A DNA stretch of 64,000 nucleotides. Source: Harmonia axyridis. Its lineage: Eukaryota; Arthropoda; Insecta; Coleoptera; Coccinellidae. Positions 48,601-60,064 of this stretch are shown piece by piece; within the stretch, counting starts at the first letter, position 1; the number at the start of each line of letters is the position of its first letter. Both the position numbers and the translations under genes were made by a program. Location of the stretch: assembly GCF_914767665.1 (NCBI RefSeq), contig NC_059502.1, positions 56,278,031-56,342,030 of the forward strand, written 5' to 3'. The notes under the pieces were generated by a model, which saw nothing but the letters and a program-made list of their open reading frames with translations, was not told where the DNA came from and searched no databases.

Positions 48601-49402
48601 AGTGGAATGCCATATATGAATCTCATGAGTTTTGGAGTCTTTGAATGCGTCCAATATTATACGAGTTCAGCGCGGGGTCATACACGGTATCACAGAAACT
48701 TAAATGTGACAAACATAAGGAAACACAGAGCATTATCTTTGTGCTCCGACTGAGGGAATTTAGTCTCACGTTATCAGAGCTAAATAGTAAAGCCACTGAT
48801 TTATCGGCGTTAATCTCCAAATTATGCCTTTTCAACTCAAAAACTAAGTTGCTGAGATCAACATTCACGTTCTGGTTGGCTTGGTCAACGTCAGAGGGAT
48901 CAAAGGATAACTGTATTCGAGTACCTATCATCAGTATACAAATGATAATCGCAATACCTCAAGCATCTATAAAAACTAGAGGTATATATAATATAAAGCA
49001 AAGGACCTAAAATGCTTCCCTGTGGAACCCCTCCCGCCATCCTTCGCTCATCAGACGTTACTCCGTCCAAAACTACGCATTGCGTTCTATCAGAACTAAA
49101 AGACCTGATCAAATTACATGCACCTTGATCTAAATCTACATGCTCCAAGATACAACCTAGAATCTCAAGATCCACTCAATACCGTATCACAACTATGACC
49201 TGCCCGGAAACCCGACTGTTTCAGCGGTATGATACAGTTTCGCTGAAGATAAGCCAACATCTGATTCACCATAAACTCCTCCAAAACCTTAGACAACACA
49301 GGTAAAATAGAGATTGAACGAAAATGTGAATATTCCGCCAGATTATGAATTTTGGGCAAAGGGATCACATTCGCACGCTTCCAATCAGCGGGAAAAGAGG
49401 TA
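48600..49402 (-). pseudogene. Jockey/I-group-like reverse transcriptase pseudogene
   Basis: Minus-strand pieces in successive frames: PADWKRANVIPLPK and SGFRAGHSCDTVL (49165-49400), then GGVPQGSILGPLLYIIYTSS (motif B) and YTDD (motif C) around 49110-48950. The thumb-region NLEINADKSVALLF follows, ending in RIQRLQNS near 48623. A deletion between FRAGHS and MDLEILG removes motif A. The 5' end is cut by the inverted-repeat element at 49403. Confidence 0.8.
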
Positions 49403-50383
49403 GGTAATGTGTATAATTCAGGCATTTTATACAATGCCTATAGTCAATGTTTAGAATGCTTGGGTCTTCTAGGCAATGTATGAAATAATACGAATGCGCT
49501 CGTCCATTTCATAGTGTAGTGTACCTAGGCATTGTTTACAATTCCAAGGCACTGTATAGGAATGCCTGCTGGTCTGCCAGGAATGTGTGAAATGAAATGA
49601 TTCAAGTGTGAATTAATTATCTTATCTGAATGGGAATTTACTATAATGTTTTGTAATATTTAATTGAAATTATTTTATAATTGAAACATTAATTTCTTCC
49701 TTTTTTATTTCCTCTTTTGAAGGGGGATGCAAAGAGATAGAGAAATATCTGAAAATCCATTCGGTACCTACAAAAATTATTAATATCACTGAAATTTGGG
49801 TTGCAGAATTCGAAGTTTAATTAATTAGGACAATTATGTATCACTGCGCTTGAAAATTTATACTGCATATTGAGTTTTCAGTTCCTAAATGAAATGTTCA
49901 ATTTAATATTTACTTTTTATTCAAAATGAACTCTTTGTCAACTTATATATGTATGATTGAATCAAAATCTTTCTGGGTTAATTAACATAATTTTATTTGA
50001 TTTGAGGTAATCAATAAAACTAACAAAAACTAAACTTAACAAATCCCTCTTCAATACGATCTTACCTTACACATACCTATTGCCTGCTAGGCGTTAGGTA
50101 TTCTATAAAATGCCTAGGCAATGTATGAAATGAATACTAATTCATACATTGCCAGACTCTTTGAGGCATACTTTCAGGCCTAGGCTTCTTTTTCTTCTTC
50201 TTCCTCATTTTTTAGGGCATGGTCCTGTTTTGTAGCAATGCCTTGGCTTTCGTACCATCTCTTCGGTGGTCTGCCTGCAGGTCTTCTCCTGCTCGGTACA
50301 CAATCCTTGACAATTTCGGCTATCCATTATATGCCATTTCTATGCTTAGGCATTTTATAGAATGCCGGGTTATACACATTGCC
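49403..50383. mobile_element. ~980-bp terminal-inverted-repeat element with repeated GGCATT-AATGCC words
   Basis: The left end GGTAATGTGTATAATTCAGG and right end (complement) GGCAATGTGTATAACCCGG are related over about 38 bp. Subterminal copies of GGCATTTTATA.AATGCC and AGGCAATGTATGAAAT recur at both ends (49421-49530, 50095-50170, 50330-50366). No full-length transposase. Class unresolved. Confidence 0.55.
50235..50300 (-). pseudogene. Possible LINE 3' coding scrap
   Basis: The minus strand reads SRRRPAGRPPKRWYE, like the basic GRPxKRW motif near the C-terminus of many LINE polyproteins. Nothing else supports it. Confidence 0.35.
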
Positions 50384-53300
50384 GGTAACAGGTACATGAT
50401 ATCCACAGGGTTTTCCAGTGAGAGGTTTCATTTTGAATAGCCCGCTATCTAGGCAGCTGTCACATTTGAAGCTGTCATCTTCTGATGTTTGAGAAGTAAA
50501 AACTATGCCATTAATAAAAATAGAACCAGAGACAACCAATGAGACTGTCAACGCCTTCACTAAATTTTTCCGATTTTGCCTTCGTTATCTATCTTTGTCT
50601 ATATCATTCTAGATCGCATGAAGCTATCTTTGTTCCGGTCATGAAAGGCACCAGTAGAGGCGCTGTTTACGCTTTTGTTGGCGTTGCCAAATTTGAAAAT
50701 ATTGACTACCATTTCAAGAAAAAAGCGCACTCTCTCTTATTTCTCATATGACGAAAGTGCAATCTATGATCTTCAATACACGTGCTCCAAACAATTTTGA
50801 CAACACGGAATAAGATTCATTCTATGCATTTTAACATGTAATGAAGTTTGACGTGCATCCTCTGTCAGAAATTTAAAAGTTGTCGGTAATTTTTATTCAT
50901 AATTAATTAATTTTCGTTTCGTCTGTGGAGAAGAGGAAGTAGCAAAAATGTAATATTTTCCAAGAAATTACAAGTAAGTTGTAAATCTTCATACCAGTCA
51001 GTATACTTTGGATATTATGTTTTTATTTTTGCAGATCAAAAGTTTGGCAAGAAAACTAAGAATGAGATTCACAGGAGAGAATCTCTAAAATGATGGAATA
51101 TGCTCTGAACATTTCACTTCGTAGTCTAATATTGATAGATTAAAGCTTAGGCTACTTAGAAATGCAGTTTTTCGATAAACCAATTACTTCGATTTCTACA
51201 ATGCAAATCTACTCAGATAGCAAAAAAATTAATAAAGATATATTTTATATGCACATAAATATTGATTAATTTTACTTTTTTTGTATTAACCTGCTTATAT
51301 GCACAGATTTGTGATTAATTTTCTACATCGAAGTTTATCAGAAATATTCAAATATGATATGAGTGACATCAAAGATTTTCAGATAGCTAGTGTAAGATAC
51401 ATGAAAGTTGGAATTCACATCGTTTTTAGATGCTGAAGTTGAATCAGCCACAAATACCAAAAAGAAAGTGGTAGAATTTTCCACAGAAAATTTTTCCATG
51501 AGTCACCCAGGAAGAGGAAGTTGGTTAAGATTATCCATCACAAAGAAGTCAATTATGGGAAATCAAAAAGCAGTATAGGAAAAAGTCTGAAATTTTGAGG
51601 AGCATTTTAGAGCTGTTTGGTACCTCGAGAGTTGAAGTTTTGCTTACAATTATTTGATAATCAATATTCTAAGACAATCGATTGGCTTGTAGTTGTTGTC
51701 TAATATGTCACTTGTTGTTTTATATGATGAATGTTTTCACGAGTTACAACAAAAATTACATTAAACTATATAAAAAAGATGTATTTCCGTTTTTTTAAAC
51801 AATTTCACGCAGCCATATTAGTAGTGAAAATGTTTTGCCTTATTTTAGCCTGGAAATGATTGATAATCACAATTTTTAGCATGGCAAAAATTTCAGTATT
51901 AATATTATGGTTGCGCGAAATTGCTCCAAGACCTCAAAGCCTTAAAACAATGAGATTGAAATTAATAATTTGCAACTGCCTTTAAAGATGTGCGAGACAA
52001 GGAGGCAAAATATCGGATAAAATTGAGTGGGAAGTTGTGCGCCTCATTGTTGGAACTATAATTATTTGGACATGTAGATTTCCATAGAAACCAACCATTC
52101 CAACAATTGTGATTTCTATCAAATTTTGTTTTAATTTATTCCTACAGGAAAAATCAAAAGATTATTGGAATTGTAATAATAAACAATCAAGGAAAAAATT
52201 ATATGTTCAACTGGCAGCAAAGTAGATTGACTGCCTTAGCTGAATTCTTATCAACTATCAACCGCGGCAGTCAAGCTGTCACGCTGCTGCCTAGTAAAAA
52301 AAAAAACTATTGTTATTTGCGGTAGAATATGAATCTGAAATAAGAAACAGGAGGGCGAGGGATTTCCATTTGAAATTCCAAAGTTGACTTCAGTTCCCCC
52401 ATACAAGGGTGAAGTAAATGGAAGAGGTTTTAGCATAAGCAGACTTCCCTCTCATAACCGTCAGTCATTGGAAACATTTTCTCGTAAGATGTTTTCTTTT
52501 CGAGATTATCGACTGCTTCACCCCGTATAGTATATTCATTTATTTTTCTCATTGATATTATTATATTTTATCTTTGCGTGTCGAGATATTACGCTTTGAT
52601 AGAAGAAATAATGAAACGTTCTGCGAAATTTGCAGTTTGTTCTCCACATTTCATAATTAAGGAATTGTAGTGGCAAATGATCGGAATCTAGACACCTTTT
52701 AGCCTCGCAAGAACCCTACAGAACCAAATCGAAGACCCCTTGTAATATTGACCAATTAAGTAATTCTTTTTCCTACGTAGCATTTTCTTCCACCAAACGG
52801 ACTCACCCCCTGCGTCACAAGAATACCAGGGAAACGTAAGGAGAGGTAAAATAAGGCAATATTTGCTGCTTAACAATCGCACAGACACACAGGCAACCTG
52901 TATCTAATTGTACGAACACCCTAACGTCGTCGCGAGCGAGCCATAGATCCTCTCGCACCCTCACCCGGTGTTGCCAGATTCATTGAGTTATTTATCAGTA
53001 GAAGAAATAACTAAAATCTGTATACCAAAACCGGATCCCTGGGGGTACTCCCCGAGTTAGATTTAGAGATGAGAAATTGATGGTATGGAAAAAATTACAT
53101 TTTTTTGGATCACGTGGAAGGAGAAGAAAAAGAAGCAAAAAGTCCTAAAAGCATGAGTCCTCAAACGCTTCGACTTCGAGATACAGGGTGTTAAAATTCG
53201 ATTTTCTCTTAAATTTTTTCCCATAGTTCCTTTCTTCCACAGTATCTTCAACTTGAATTTGGCATAAATATTCCAATTTGAATTATTTGATATGCTAATG

Positions 53301-53640
53301 GTGAATGCATATTTAGAGAGTGATATTTTTTCCTGAAACAGTGCCCGATTCTTTCCTCACGAATTTTTTTTTGGTAGATCACTGTTGGTTTAGAAAAATG
53401 TAAAAAAAAACTTTGGTCCAGTAATGCACTTTATGGTATCTTCTATGGTTTTTTCGTATCTGCTACCAATTTCGAGAAAAAAATTCAGAAAATTCACTTG
53501 TATCCTCTGAAAAATCCAAATTATTATATAGATGTCATATAAGTGGTCTTAGTATTTTTAGACATCTAAATCAGGGCAATGAAATGTGTAATTATGGGCA
53601 TCAGGGATCAACATTTTCTGGATTTCCATATAGTGTGTGT
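50384..53640. other. No gene seen
   Basis: No convincing coding region. A locally GC-rich patch at about 52920-52970 (CGTCGTCGCGAGCGAGCC) precedes a TGTTGCCAGATT word whose complement also occurs near 57575. It could be part of a promoter or a repeat. A lone CAGGGTG end occurs at 53177. Confidence 0.4.
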
Positions 53641-53643
53641 ATA

Positions 53644-55581
53644 CAGGGTGAGTCTTTGACTTGTACATATATTTTAACCCAAGATTCCTGAGGTCAAAAG
53701 AAACACTTTTTTCCTTTACCATTTTTTCTGATTCGGCCCGGTTAAAAAGATACAGGCTGTTGAAAATCGTTAAAAAAATGTGATTTTCAGCTATATCTCG
53801 TAAATGGTTCTATCGAAGGAAATGATTTTTGAAATATAGCTTTTTTTTTATGTGATACATCTTATCCGAACACAAGATTCCATACACATTCTTCTGTTTC
53901 TTTATTATGAACATTACATCCCATAAAAATACCAGAAATTCGAAGAAACTAACTCTTAAGAGTAATTTGAACGTTCATTGAAGAATATTTGGCTAATTTG
54001 AAAAATAAAAGTATTCTTCATGTTTTCTCGTACAAAGCGCCGTTTTCGAATAACTTGATCTTAAAAAAAAAAAATTATCTGTGAAATTCAAAAAATTGGG
54101 TACTTTGGCTGAATGCAACTCTGTTCTGTTGTGGAAAAAAAAACCACAGAAATGAATATTTACTATGATGTCATGTCTCAGATTTTAGAATTGAAGTTCT
54201 TGCCAACTTAGTTTGAAAATGAAGTTATTTGAATAAGCTCACCTCAACTCCTCGATTTGATAACAAATTACTGAGCTTTGGCACAGCTCTGATAATAAGA
54301 AGATACTTCACTAAAATCAACATTCTTTTTGAAAAGTCCAGATTATTCATAAAGCCCATGTTTAAAAAAGTTTTCACAAAATAGTCCCATTATAATGACA
54401 ACAATCAATATCCCACTAAAGACTGCTGGTATCGAACAATACTGTATTCTTCTTCGGCTCATTCAAACTCACATCGAAACATACCACTAGGACTAGGTAC
54501 ATACTAGACAAATTTTCATGTGATTGAGATTGAATACTTTTATTCTTTTGCTATTCCATAAATTCCTCCTAAGAGCATATGATTGGCATACTTCCAAAAG
54601 GGCCATAATTGTGAAAACAAATTAGGTGAGTTGAAAGAAACTGGATATTCTATTGTGGATATTTAAATTGAATACTTCTCATTTATTTTCAATGCCAAAA
54701 TCAAGATGAATTAAGTAGTAAAGTTGGCTATAATGTAGGTACACATTAAGAACAAATTTGATTACAAGTGGAGTCTAACATTTTCCATTGATTACAGAGC
54801 CAGAATATTTTACATATTTCCATATTTTCATACTGATGGCTTCAAAAATATTGATGCATTTCAATATTTTTATGAAATAGTTGGAACAAATCAAATGCTT
54901 CATTTCATAACAAATATCTTATAACAATAACAGTGTAAACTGTAAATGAAAATTTTAGGTTAGAACATAGATTATTCGAACCGAACTGCTGTGTTTATAT
55001 TTGGCATCACTCGAAATTTGAAAGTCAAACTTAAAACCACAGATTACTATAGTCTGTGTTAGAACTTTCACAGATCAATATTATTTATTTGAGATTTTAA
55101 GGTTAAATGGCAATTCTTGTAAACAAAACGATATCATATAAATGAAATATAATGAATGAATGGATATGAATTATGAGTATCAGAGCTAATATGGGTGGTA
55201 GCGAGCTCAATTCGTTATAATTATCGAAAATGAAATAGAAATCAAGAGAAGAATATTTAATCTTTAGCGTCAACGAATTTGGAATAACTCATTTATTTTA
55301 TTATAAACACTACTTTGTTCAACAAATGGAATGTTGAACGTGAGTTTATGATGGTTTTTCTAATTTAGTAGCTTATTTCCAAGGTTCAAAAGGTATATCT
55401 TATGCTTGAGAAAACTTCAGTGTTCCGGTTTTCAGGGGTGAATTAGCTCATTTTGAAAATTTAAAATGGCTATATCTTTTTAACAGGGCCGAATCGGAAA
55501 AAATGGTAAATGAAAAAAGTATTTCTTTTGACCTCAGGAACCTTCGGTTAAAATATATGTACAAGTCAAAGACTCACCCTG
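53644..55581. mobile_element. 1.94-kb element with ~130-bp terminal inverted repeats, TA-flanked
   Basis: The ends CAGGGTGAGTCTTTGACTTG and complement are flanked by TA. The inverted match continues through GAGGTCAAAAGAAA and CCATTTTTTC to about 53775 and 55450. No transposase can be read in the 1.7-kb interior. Same CAGGGTG/TA style as the elements at 234-2208 and 22260-22859. Confidence 0.8.
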
Positions 55582-55583
55582 TA

Positions 55584-56460
55584 TACATTTGTTAGTTATT
55601 TTTCACAGATCATGATAGTTTTTTGTTCAAAATTTGGTGATTCTGCACCCTCTTTGCAGGATTATAGACGTACCACCAACAGAATCAGAAATCAACAGAA
55701 AAAAAGCAGTGCTGGAAGTACATTTCGCCAATAAATTAACGCACTACTAAAAATTAAGCAAAAGTTTAAGATATTTTTCGTCAAAACTATACTTGCCCGA
55801 TTAGGATGTTTTCTTTTAACGACAAGTTATTTTCTTCTAAACGTTAGTGTGTAAACTTATGCGCATAAAATCCTCTATGTCGCAATTACAGCCTGTGTTT
55901 TTCATACAATTTGTAACACTTTGTAGAGTGTAACAGTTACATTATCAAGTTGGAATTAAACTTACACTTTTGCCTTGTCTTTTGTGGGTTGTGGTCCTTA
56001 TACAGTGACTATCAAGTAGTTCACGGCCAAGGACAATTTAGGGAAATGAAAGAACGGGATAAAAATACGTATTCAATTTATTTCAACCCACTAAAAGAGT
56101 TTGAAGAAGATAATAATTTGTCTAATCGATTATTAGGGTCGCTGGGCACTTGGGTCGTTGCGGCTCGGTCGCAGGTACTTTTTCGCCGGTCTCGGGACAG
56201 ATGTGAAAATATTTACTCTTTTCGTTGTCGGTGCAAGTGTTGTACATATGTGGTAGATGTAGTTTCTTTCTCGTAGACGGGTCTGATCTCAATTGAATTA
56301 TTCGCCCTGAAATGCCGAGTTTTATGGGCATTCAGGCTGTTTTCCATTCGACTGTTAGCAAAGCCTTCCCATGGATCACTAAGGGGTGAGGTTTCGCTAT
56401 TCTAAGTTTTTACACTGAATTCTTCCGTTTATAGGATTTTCGTTCTCAGACGGAATATTT
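55584..56460. other. No gene supported
   Basis: The 108-codon frame at 55950-56276 has a hydrophobic start (FCLVFCGLWSLY) but no recognisable domain. The stretch 56140-56400 is locally GC-richer and may belong to the tRNA-like/hammerhead element that follows. Confidence 0.35.
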
Positions 56461-56481
56461 TCGAGTCACTCACCGAGATGC

Positions 56482-56516
56482 GACAAGGTGCCGGGTTCGA
56501 GTCCCGGCGGCTCCCG
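56482..56516 (+). repeat. tRNA-like T-arm with Pol III B box (SINE-type promoter half)
   Basis: GCCGGG/CCCGGC pair around the loop TTCGAGT (56490-56508). GGTTCGAGTCC (56494-56504) is an exact B-box consensus, followed by an acceptor-like CGGCTCCCG. No matching A box or 5' acceptor strand is found, so this is not a complete tRNA gene. A short (ATA)n tail at 56515-56526 follows. It resembles the tRNA-derived head or tail of a SINE. Confidence 0.5.
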
Positions 56517-56533
56517 ATAATAATAAATTCCCC

Positions 56534-56613
56534 AAGCGTCTGTGACACGGCACACACAATTATACCAAAGTCTCACTGATGAGTCCGGTGTGTATGCCAG
56601 GGACGAAACGCTT
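56534..56613 (+). ncRNA. Hammerhead ribozyme motif, type III topology
   Basis: All core elements are present. Helix III is AAGCGT (56534-56539) with ACGCTT (56608-56613), followed by the cleavage triplet GTC (predicted cut after 56540). Helix I is TGTGAC with GTCTCA with one mismatch (56541-56546, 56570-56575). Then come invariant CTGATGA (56576-56582), helix II GTCC/GGAC (56583-56586, 56601-56604) and invariant GAAA (56605-56608). Loops I and II are complementary (GGCA-CACAC and GTGTG-TA-TGCC), which could provide the tertiary contact or a competing fold. CTGATGAGTCC...GGACGAAAC is the form known in retroelement-borne hammerheads (Penelope-like elements, retrozymes, Schistosoma SINEs). Confidence 0.8.
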
Positions 56614-56639
56614 AAGTAGGCATATGTGAAATCCTACAG

Positions 56640-57190
56640 TCAGTAGCAAGTATTTCCATCTATGTCAAGAATAACTTCTTGTTTTTGCCAACGACGGCCC
56701 ATACTCAAAATAACAGACTCTATGTCATTTTGGTCCAGGTTTTCCAAAATGGCAATCAGTCTTTGCGTACGTCTTCCAAAGTATTCAAGTTACTTTCCTC
56801 TTATAATCTTCTCCCAAGAATATCTCAGAGATTCGCTATGGGATTTAAATCCGGCCTCCGAGCTGGCTATTCTTCTAGATAATTTCTCGGAACTCGAGAG
56901 GCGGGAGGCCTGGTAACATCATGCATCAACAAACATCCTTCCCTATATATGGTAATACATGTGGTTTCAAAATATCCAATATGTACCTTTCAGTTGTAAG
57001 TTTTCCATTAATGAACACAAGTTACGTGTTAACAGTCGAAGAAATGAAACGGTTGTGTCACTAATATGAAATCTTTCACCAATTTGTCCAATTCTTCGGT
57101 AACTCAACCTTTTCGAACAATATTACTGTTCGAGCAGATTCTTCGCGTGTAATATTTAGTGTTTCCCGTTGCATATCCGTAAATGAAAGA
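56640..57190 (-). pseudogene. Tc1-like transposase relic
   Basis: The minus strand begins MQRETLNITREESARTVIL near 57180, with HTH-like remains. It ends with LENLDQNDIESVILSMGRRW near 56690, like the C-terminus of Tc1 transposases (...ILSMRRR...). The catalytic core is largely deleted. Probably inserted beside the hammerhead-bearing element. Confidence 0.6.
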
Positions 57191-57549
57191 ATTAGCAAGA
57201 AATATCACACTGACACTAAGTATTTGCATTCGACAATTACTGGCTCTCTTTGTTTTTTGAGCCTTTTACTAAGTCAAGATACACCCTGATAGGTACTTCC
57301 GTGCTGATAAAATCAATTAAATTTAATAAAATCATGTCACCCAAAAAATGGTGTTCGCGATTGATGAGAAATATATCAAAACGAAAAATGTTACAAATAT
57401 CAAGACAAAAAAACCTGCTACATTTTATACCTATTTGTGAAATAGGGTTTATATGCGCATATAATTCTGGAGAAAATAATCTGCCATTCGAAAAAAAAAA
57501 TAAACAAATCAAATATAAAAATCTGTATGATACATAGAAATTCTGTATC

Positions 57550-58100
57550 TATAAATACGTAAAAATCTGTATGTCTGGCAACATCGCCCTCGCCCTAGCT
57601 TCTCGCTCCACCAAACCAACCCTCGTTCGTTTTTCCACCCTCCAAACGCACCGAGAGCTCTATCCCCAATCTCGTGGATCGGAAAACGCGCATGCCTCCT
57701 AGGTCGCAGTCGTCGAATGGACTCCAGTCGGTAACGAGACCCCAGAATTAATATACACACCGTTTGCCGTGACGAATTGCCATCTATACAACCTTTAAAA
57801 TGTCATAATTCGACGACGAATTTGAATCGACGCGACCGCGTTATCGATTCGAACGTAACCGGCTCCTACACCCTCTAAAAACCCCTCTTCCCACACCTGC
57901 AGCTCGAGGAAATTCCTGAACCCCGTCGATAAAAGCCGTCTCTACGAATTGATGGAAGAAAACGGAGTGATCAGTGATTTTGGAACTGTTTAACTGCGAC
58001 GTGAACGATGACTTGGAAATAACGCCAGCTAAAGGTACCCATACATTTTCCAAAATAACAACTTATTTTAGTGACGGAGAGCTGCGTTGAGGGTGTGTCA
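57550..58100 (+). promoter_or_regulatory. GC/CpG-rich putative promoter and first exon
   Basis: TATAAATA at 57550-57557 precedes ~500 bp that is markedly richer in GC and CpG than its surroundings (CGACGACG, GCGACCGCG, CCCCGTCG). A candidate splice donor AAAG/GTACCC occurs at 58032-58037. No long reading frame. This could be the 5' UTR exon of a gene whose coding exons lie beyond the window; direction is inferred from the TATA-like box only. Confidence 0.3.
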
Positions 58101-58936
58101 ACAAAAGATTCGCTTTGCATGTGAGCCAGATGAGTGTGTTATTGTTGCTCGGCCGAAATTGAACGAGGTAATCACTACATTCTTCGGTGTATTAATTGAG
58201 CTTTTGCTTGCTCCTTGACCCTCATGTCAATACAATCAACAACCAACTGAATTATTCAATTGTGCACGGTAACTGGCGTTATTGAATTAATTTTCCGTCT
58301 TTTCTGTCGTGCAGGTAGTGATTATACCGACCCGAATTTTACACAGGGGTACATCTCGGATTCACTTCCTATCTCAGCATGAATTTGACAGCTAGTGATA
58401 ACGCATGAAATTCACTAGCTTTCGTATACAGATAGCGCTATAGATGAAGCCACGTTATTTTTCTCTTTCTTGCGATGGGAAAATTCTCCAATAAGGAGTC
58501 ATTTCGGTTTCTGAATGGTTGGATCAACTCTGGCTGCTGAATCGATACCGGTGAATGGGCCAAATGAGTTTCGAGCTCAGCATTCGGAAAGTTGTTGCAA
58601 TCGGTTCGATATTTGAGGTTTCTCGGAAACGAACGCTACTTAGAAAACTATTTTATTTGTTGTTTTTATCGATTTTGCCGTTGAAGCTTGGTTGTCTTCG
58701 ACGTCTCGACAAACAAGGTTTACCTTAGAGACCTATGAGTAATTTTTTACATTTGATAGATTTTCTGACATTTACTTAGTTCTACTACTATATTACTATA
58801 TTTTTGAACGTTTATCCACCGAACATATTGCATAATGTTATTTGCAAATTTTGAGCAGGGCATGATTTTAAACGATAAGGTTCGACTCGATGATGACAAA
58901 TCCGTCTTCAAATTCCATTCTGTCCGTCCGTTCGTA
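58101..58936. other. No gene seen
   Basis: No coding frame. If the GC-rich stretch upstream is a first exon, this would be intron. Confidence 0.35.
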
Positions 58937-59509
58937 TACAGGGTGTTTCAACTTTGACATTTCTGGAGAAGGAAGCTTATTTGAAATCTGTAAATTCGGA
59001 ATATGAAATTGTTTTTAATTCCCTATTCAGATGAAGTATTTCCGAAGCTCCGGCAATTCCGATCATACAAGAAATGAAACTAAATTTTTTTTGAAAAACA
59101 TTTTTTTATTTCATCTCTTAGATATTATCAATATTTTCATTCTCAATCACTCCTTTTTCAAATTGATGTGTAAGTCCTAATCTCAGAGTAATAAACATAG
59201 ATAGAGGAAGCATATGTCATTTTCAGGAAGCAAATTTTGTCCCCAACATGAACCATCAAATTTGACATGAAGTGCGCGGAAATGAAAACATATCAGTGAT
59301 TCGATATTTCACTAAATTCGCGAGTTTCTCCACAATGAACGCACTTCTTATGATCTTATGTCCCATAGTGAATCAATGTTTCATATTATCTCTAAATTTA
59401 TTGAAATAAATTCCTAAATATATCAGAAATTCAGAGCAATACAAGCGACCAAACGACGTGAAACAACCAATGACACTAGGAGAGCAAGTTCTTGGATTTC
59501 AGCAAGTGG

Positions 59510-59551
59510 ATAGGTACAGAAAATAATATATATTATTTTCTGTACCTATCT
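59510..59551. repeat. Perfect 42-bp palindrome
   Basis: GATAGGTACAGAAAATAATAT followed immediately by its exact reverse complement, with no spacer. Confidence 0.95.
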
Positions 59552-59595
59552 TTATAATAAGCAGAATGAATATATTCATTCTGCTTATTATAAAT
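59552..59595. repeat. Perfect 44-bp palindrome, directly abutting the first
   Basis: The half-site TTTATAATAAGCAGAATGAA continues two more bases to the centre and is mirrored exactly. There is no gap between this palindrome and the one at 59510-59551. Confidence 0.95.
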
Positions 59596-59815
59596 TCGAC
59601 AATTAGGAAAAATGTCGGATTCCAAATATTCAAATTTGCATATTGAATCGGGAATCCCTCAAATGAATATTTTCATTCAATGTGATAATACATTCAAAAT
59701 GATATAGTAAAATTGTGGATTTGAAAATATGTCACAATCCGACAACGTAATCTAACCATGTTGGGGACATGTAAGAACTGCGTATACTTTCTCTATCTAT
59801 GTTTATAACTCTAAC

Positions 59816-60064
59816 AGCAACAGTGAAAATAACATTACGTTATGGTAACGATTGAGTTCAGAAATTGAGGAAAAACTGTAATGCAAAAAAAAATAATTTT
59901 CGATTAGACAATGCTCCTTGTCACAACTTGATGGAAACCATGGCCAAACTGTACGAATTGCGATTCCAAGTGCGTGATCTTCCAGCTTATTCTCCAGATT
60001 TGGTCTCCAGTGACTACTCAAATCTCTATGGTCCTAAAAGTTTTCAAAATATTAAAAAAAAAAC
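59816..60064 (+). pseudogene. Mariner transposase C-terminal fragment, copy 1
   Basis: Reads FRLDNAPCHNLMETMAKLYE, then VRDLPAYSPDLVSSDYSNL, the second and third catalytic aspartate regions of mariner (DNAP.H and YSPDL...D). The N-terminal half and first aspartate are missing. Near-identical to 61264-61482. Confidence 0.75.

Larger units (their letters stand above)
59198..59807. mobile_element. ~610-bp inverted-repeat MITE carrying a twin palindrome
   Basis: The ends TAAACATAGATAGAGGAAGC and complement (CTCTATCTATGTTTA at 59793-59807) define the element. CCCCAACATG and CATGTTGGGG are also inverted (about 59242 and 59756). No coding capacity. Confidence 0.55.

Noticed and set aside
55950..56276. 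A small secreted protein (hydrophobic N-terminus)
   Set aside because: Only a weak hydrophobic start, no conserved pattern, and overlap with presumed repeat sequence.
56460..56516. A complete tRNA gene
   Set aside because: Only the T-arm and 3' acceptor-like sequence are present; no D-arm, anticodon arm or matching 5' acceptor strand.
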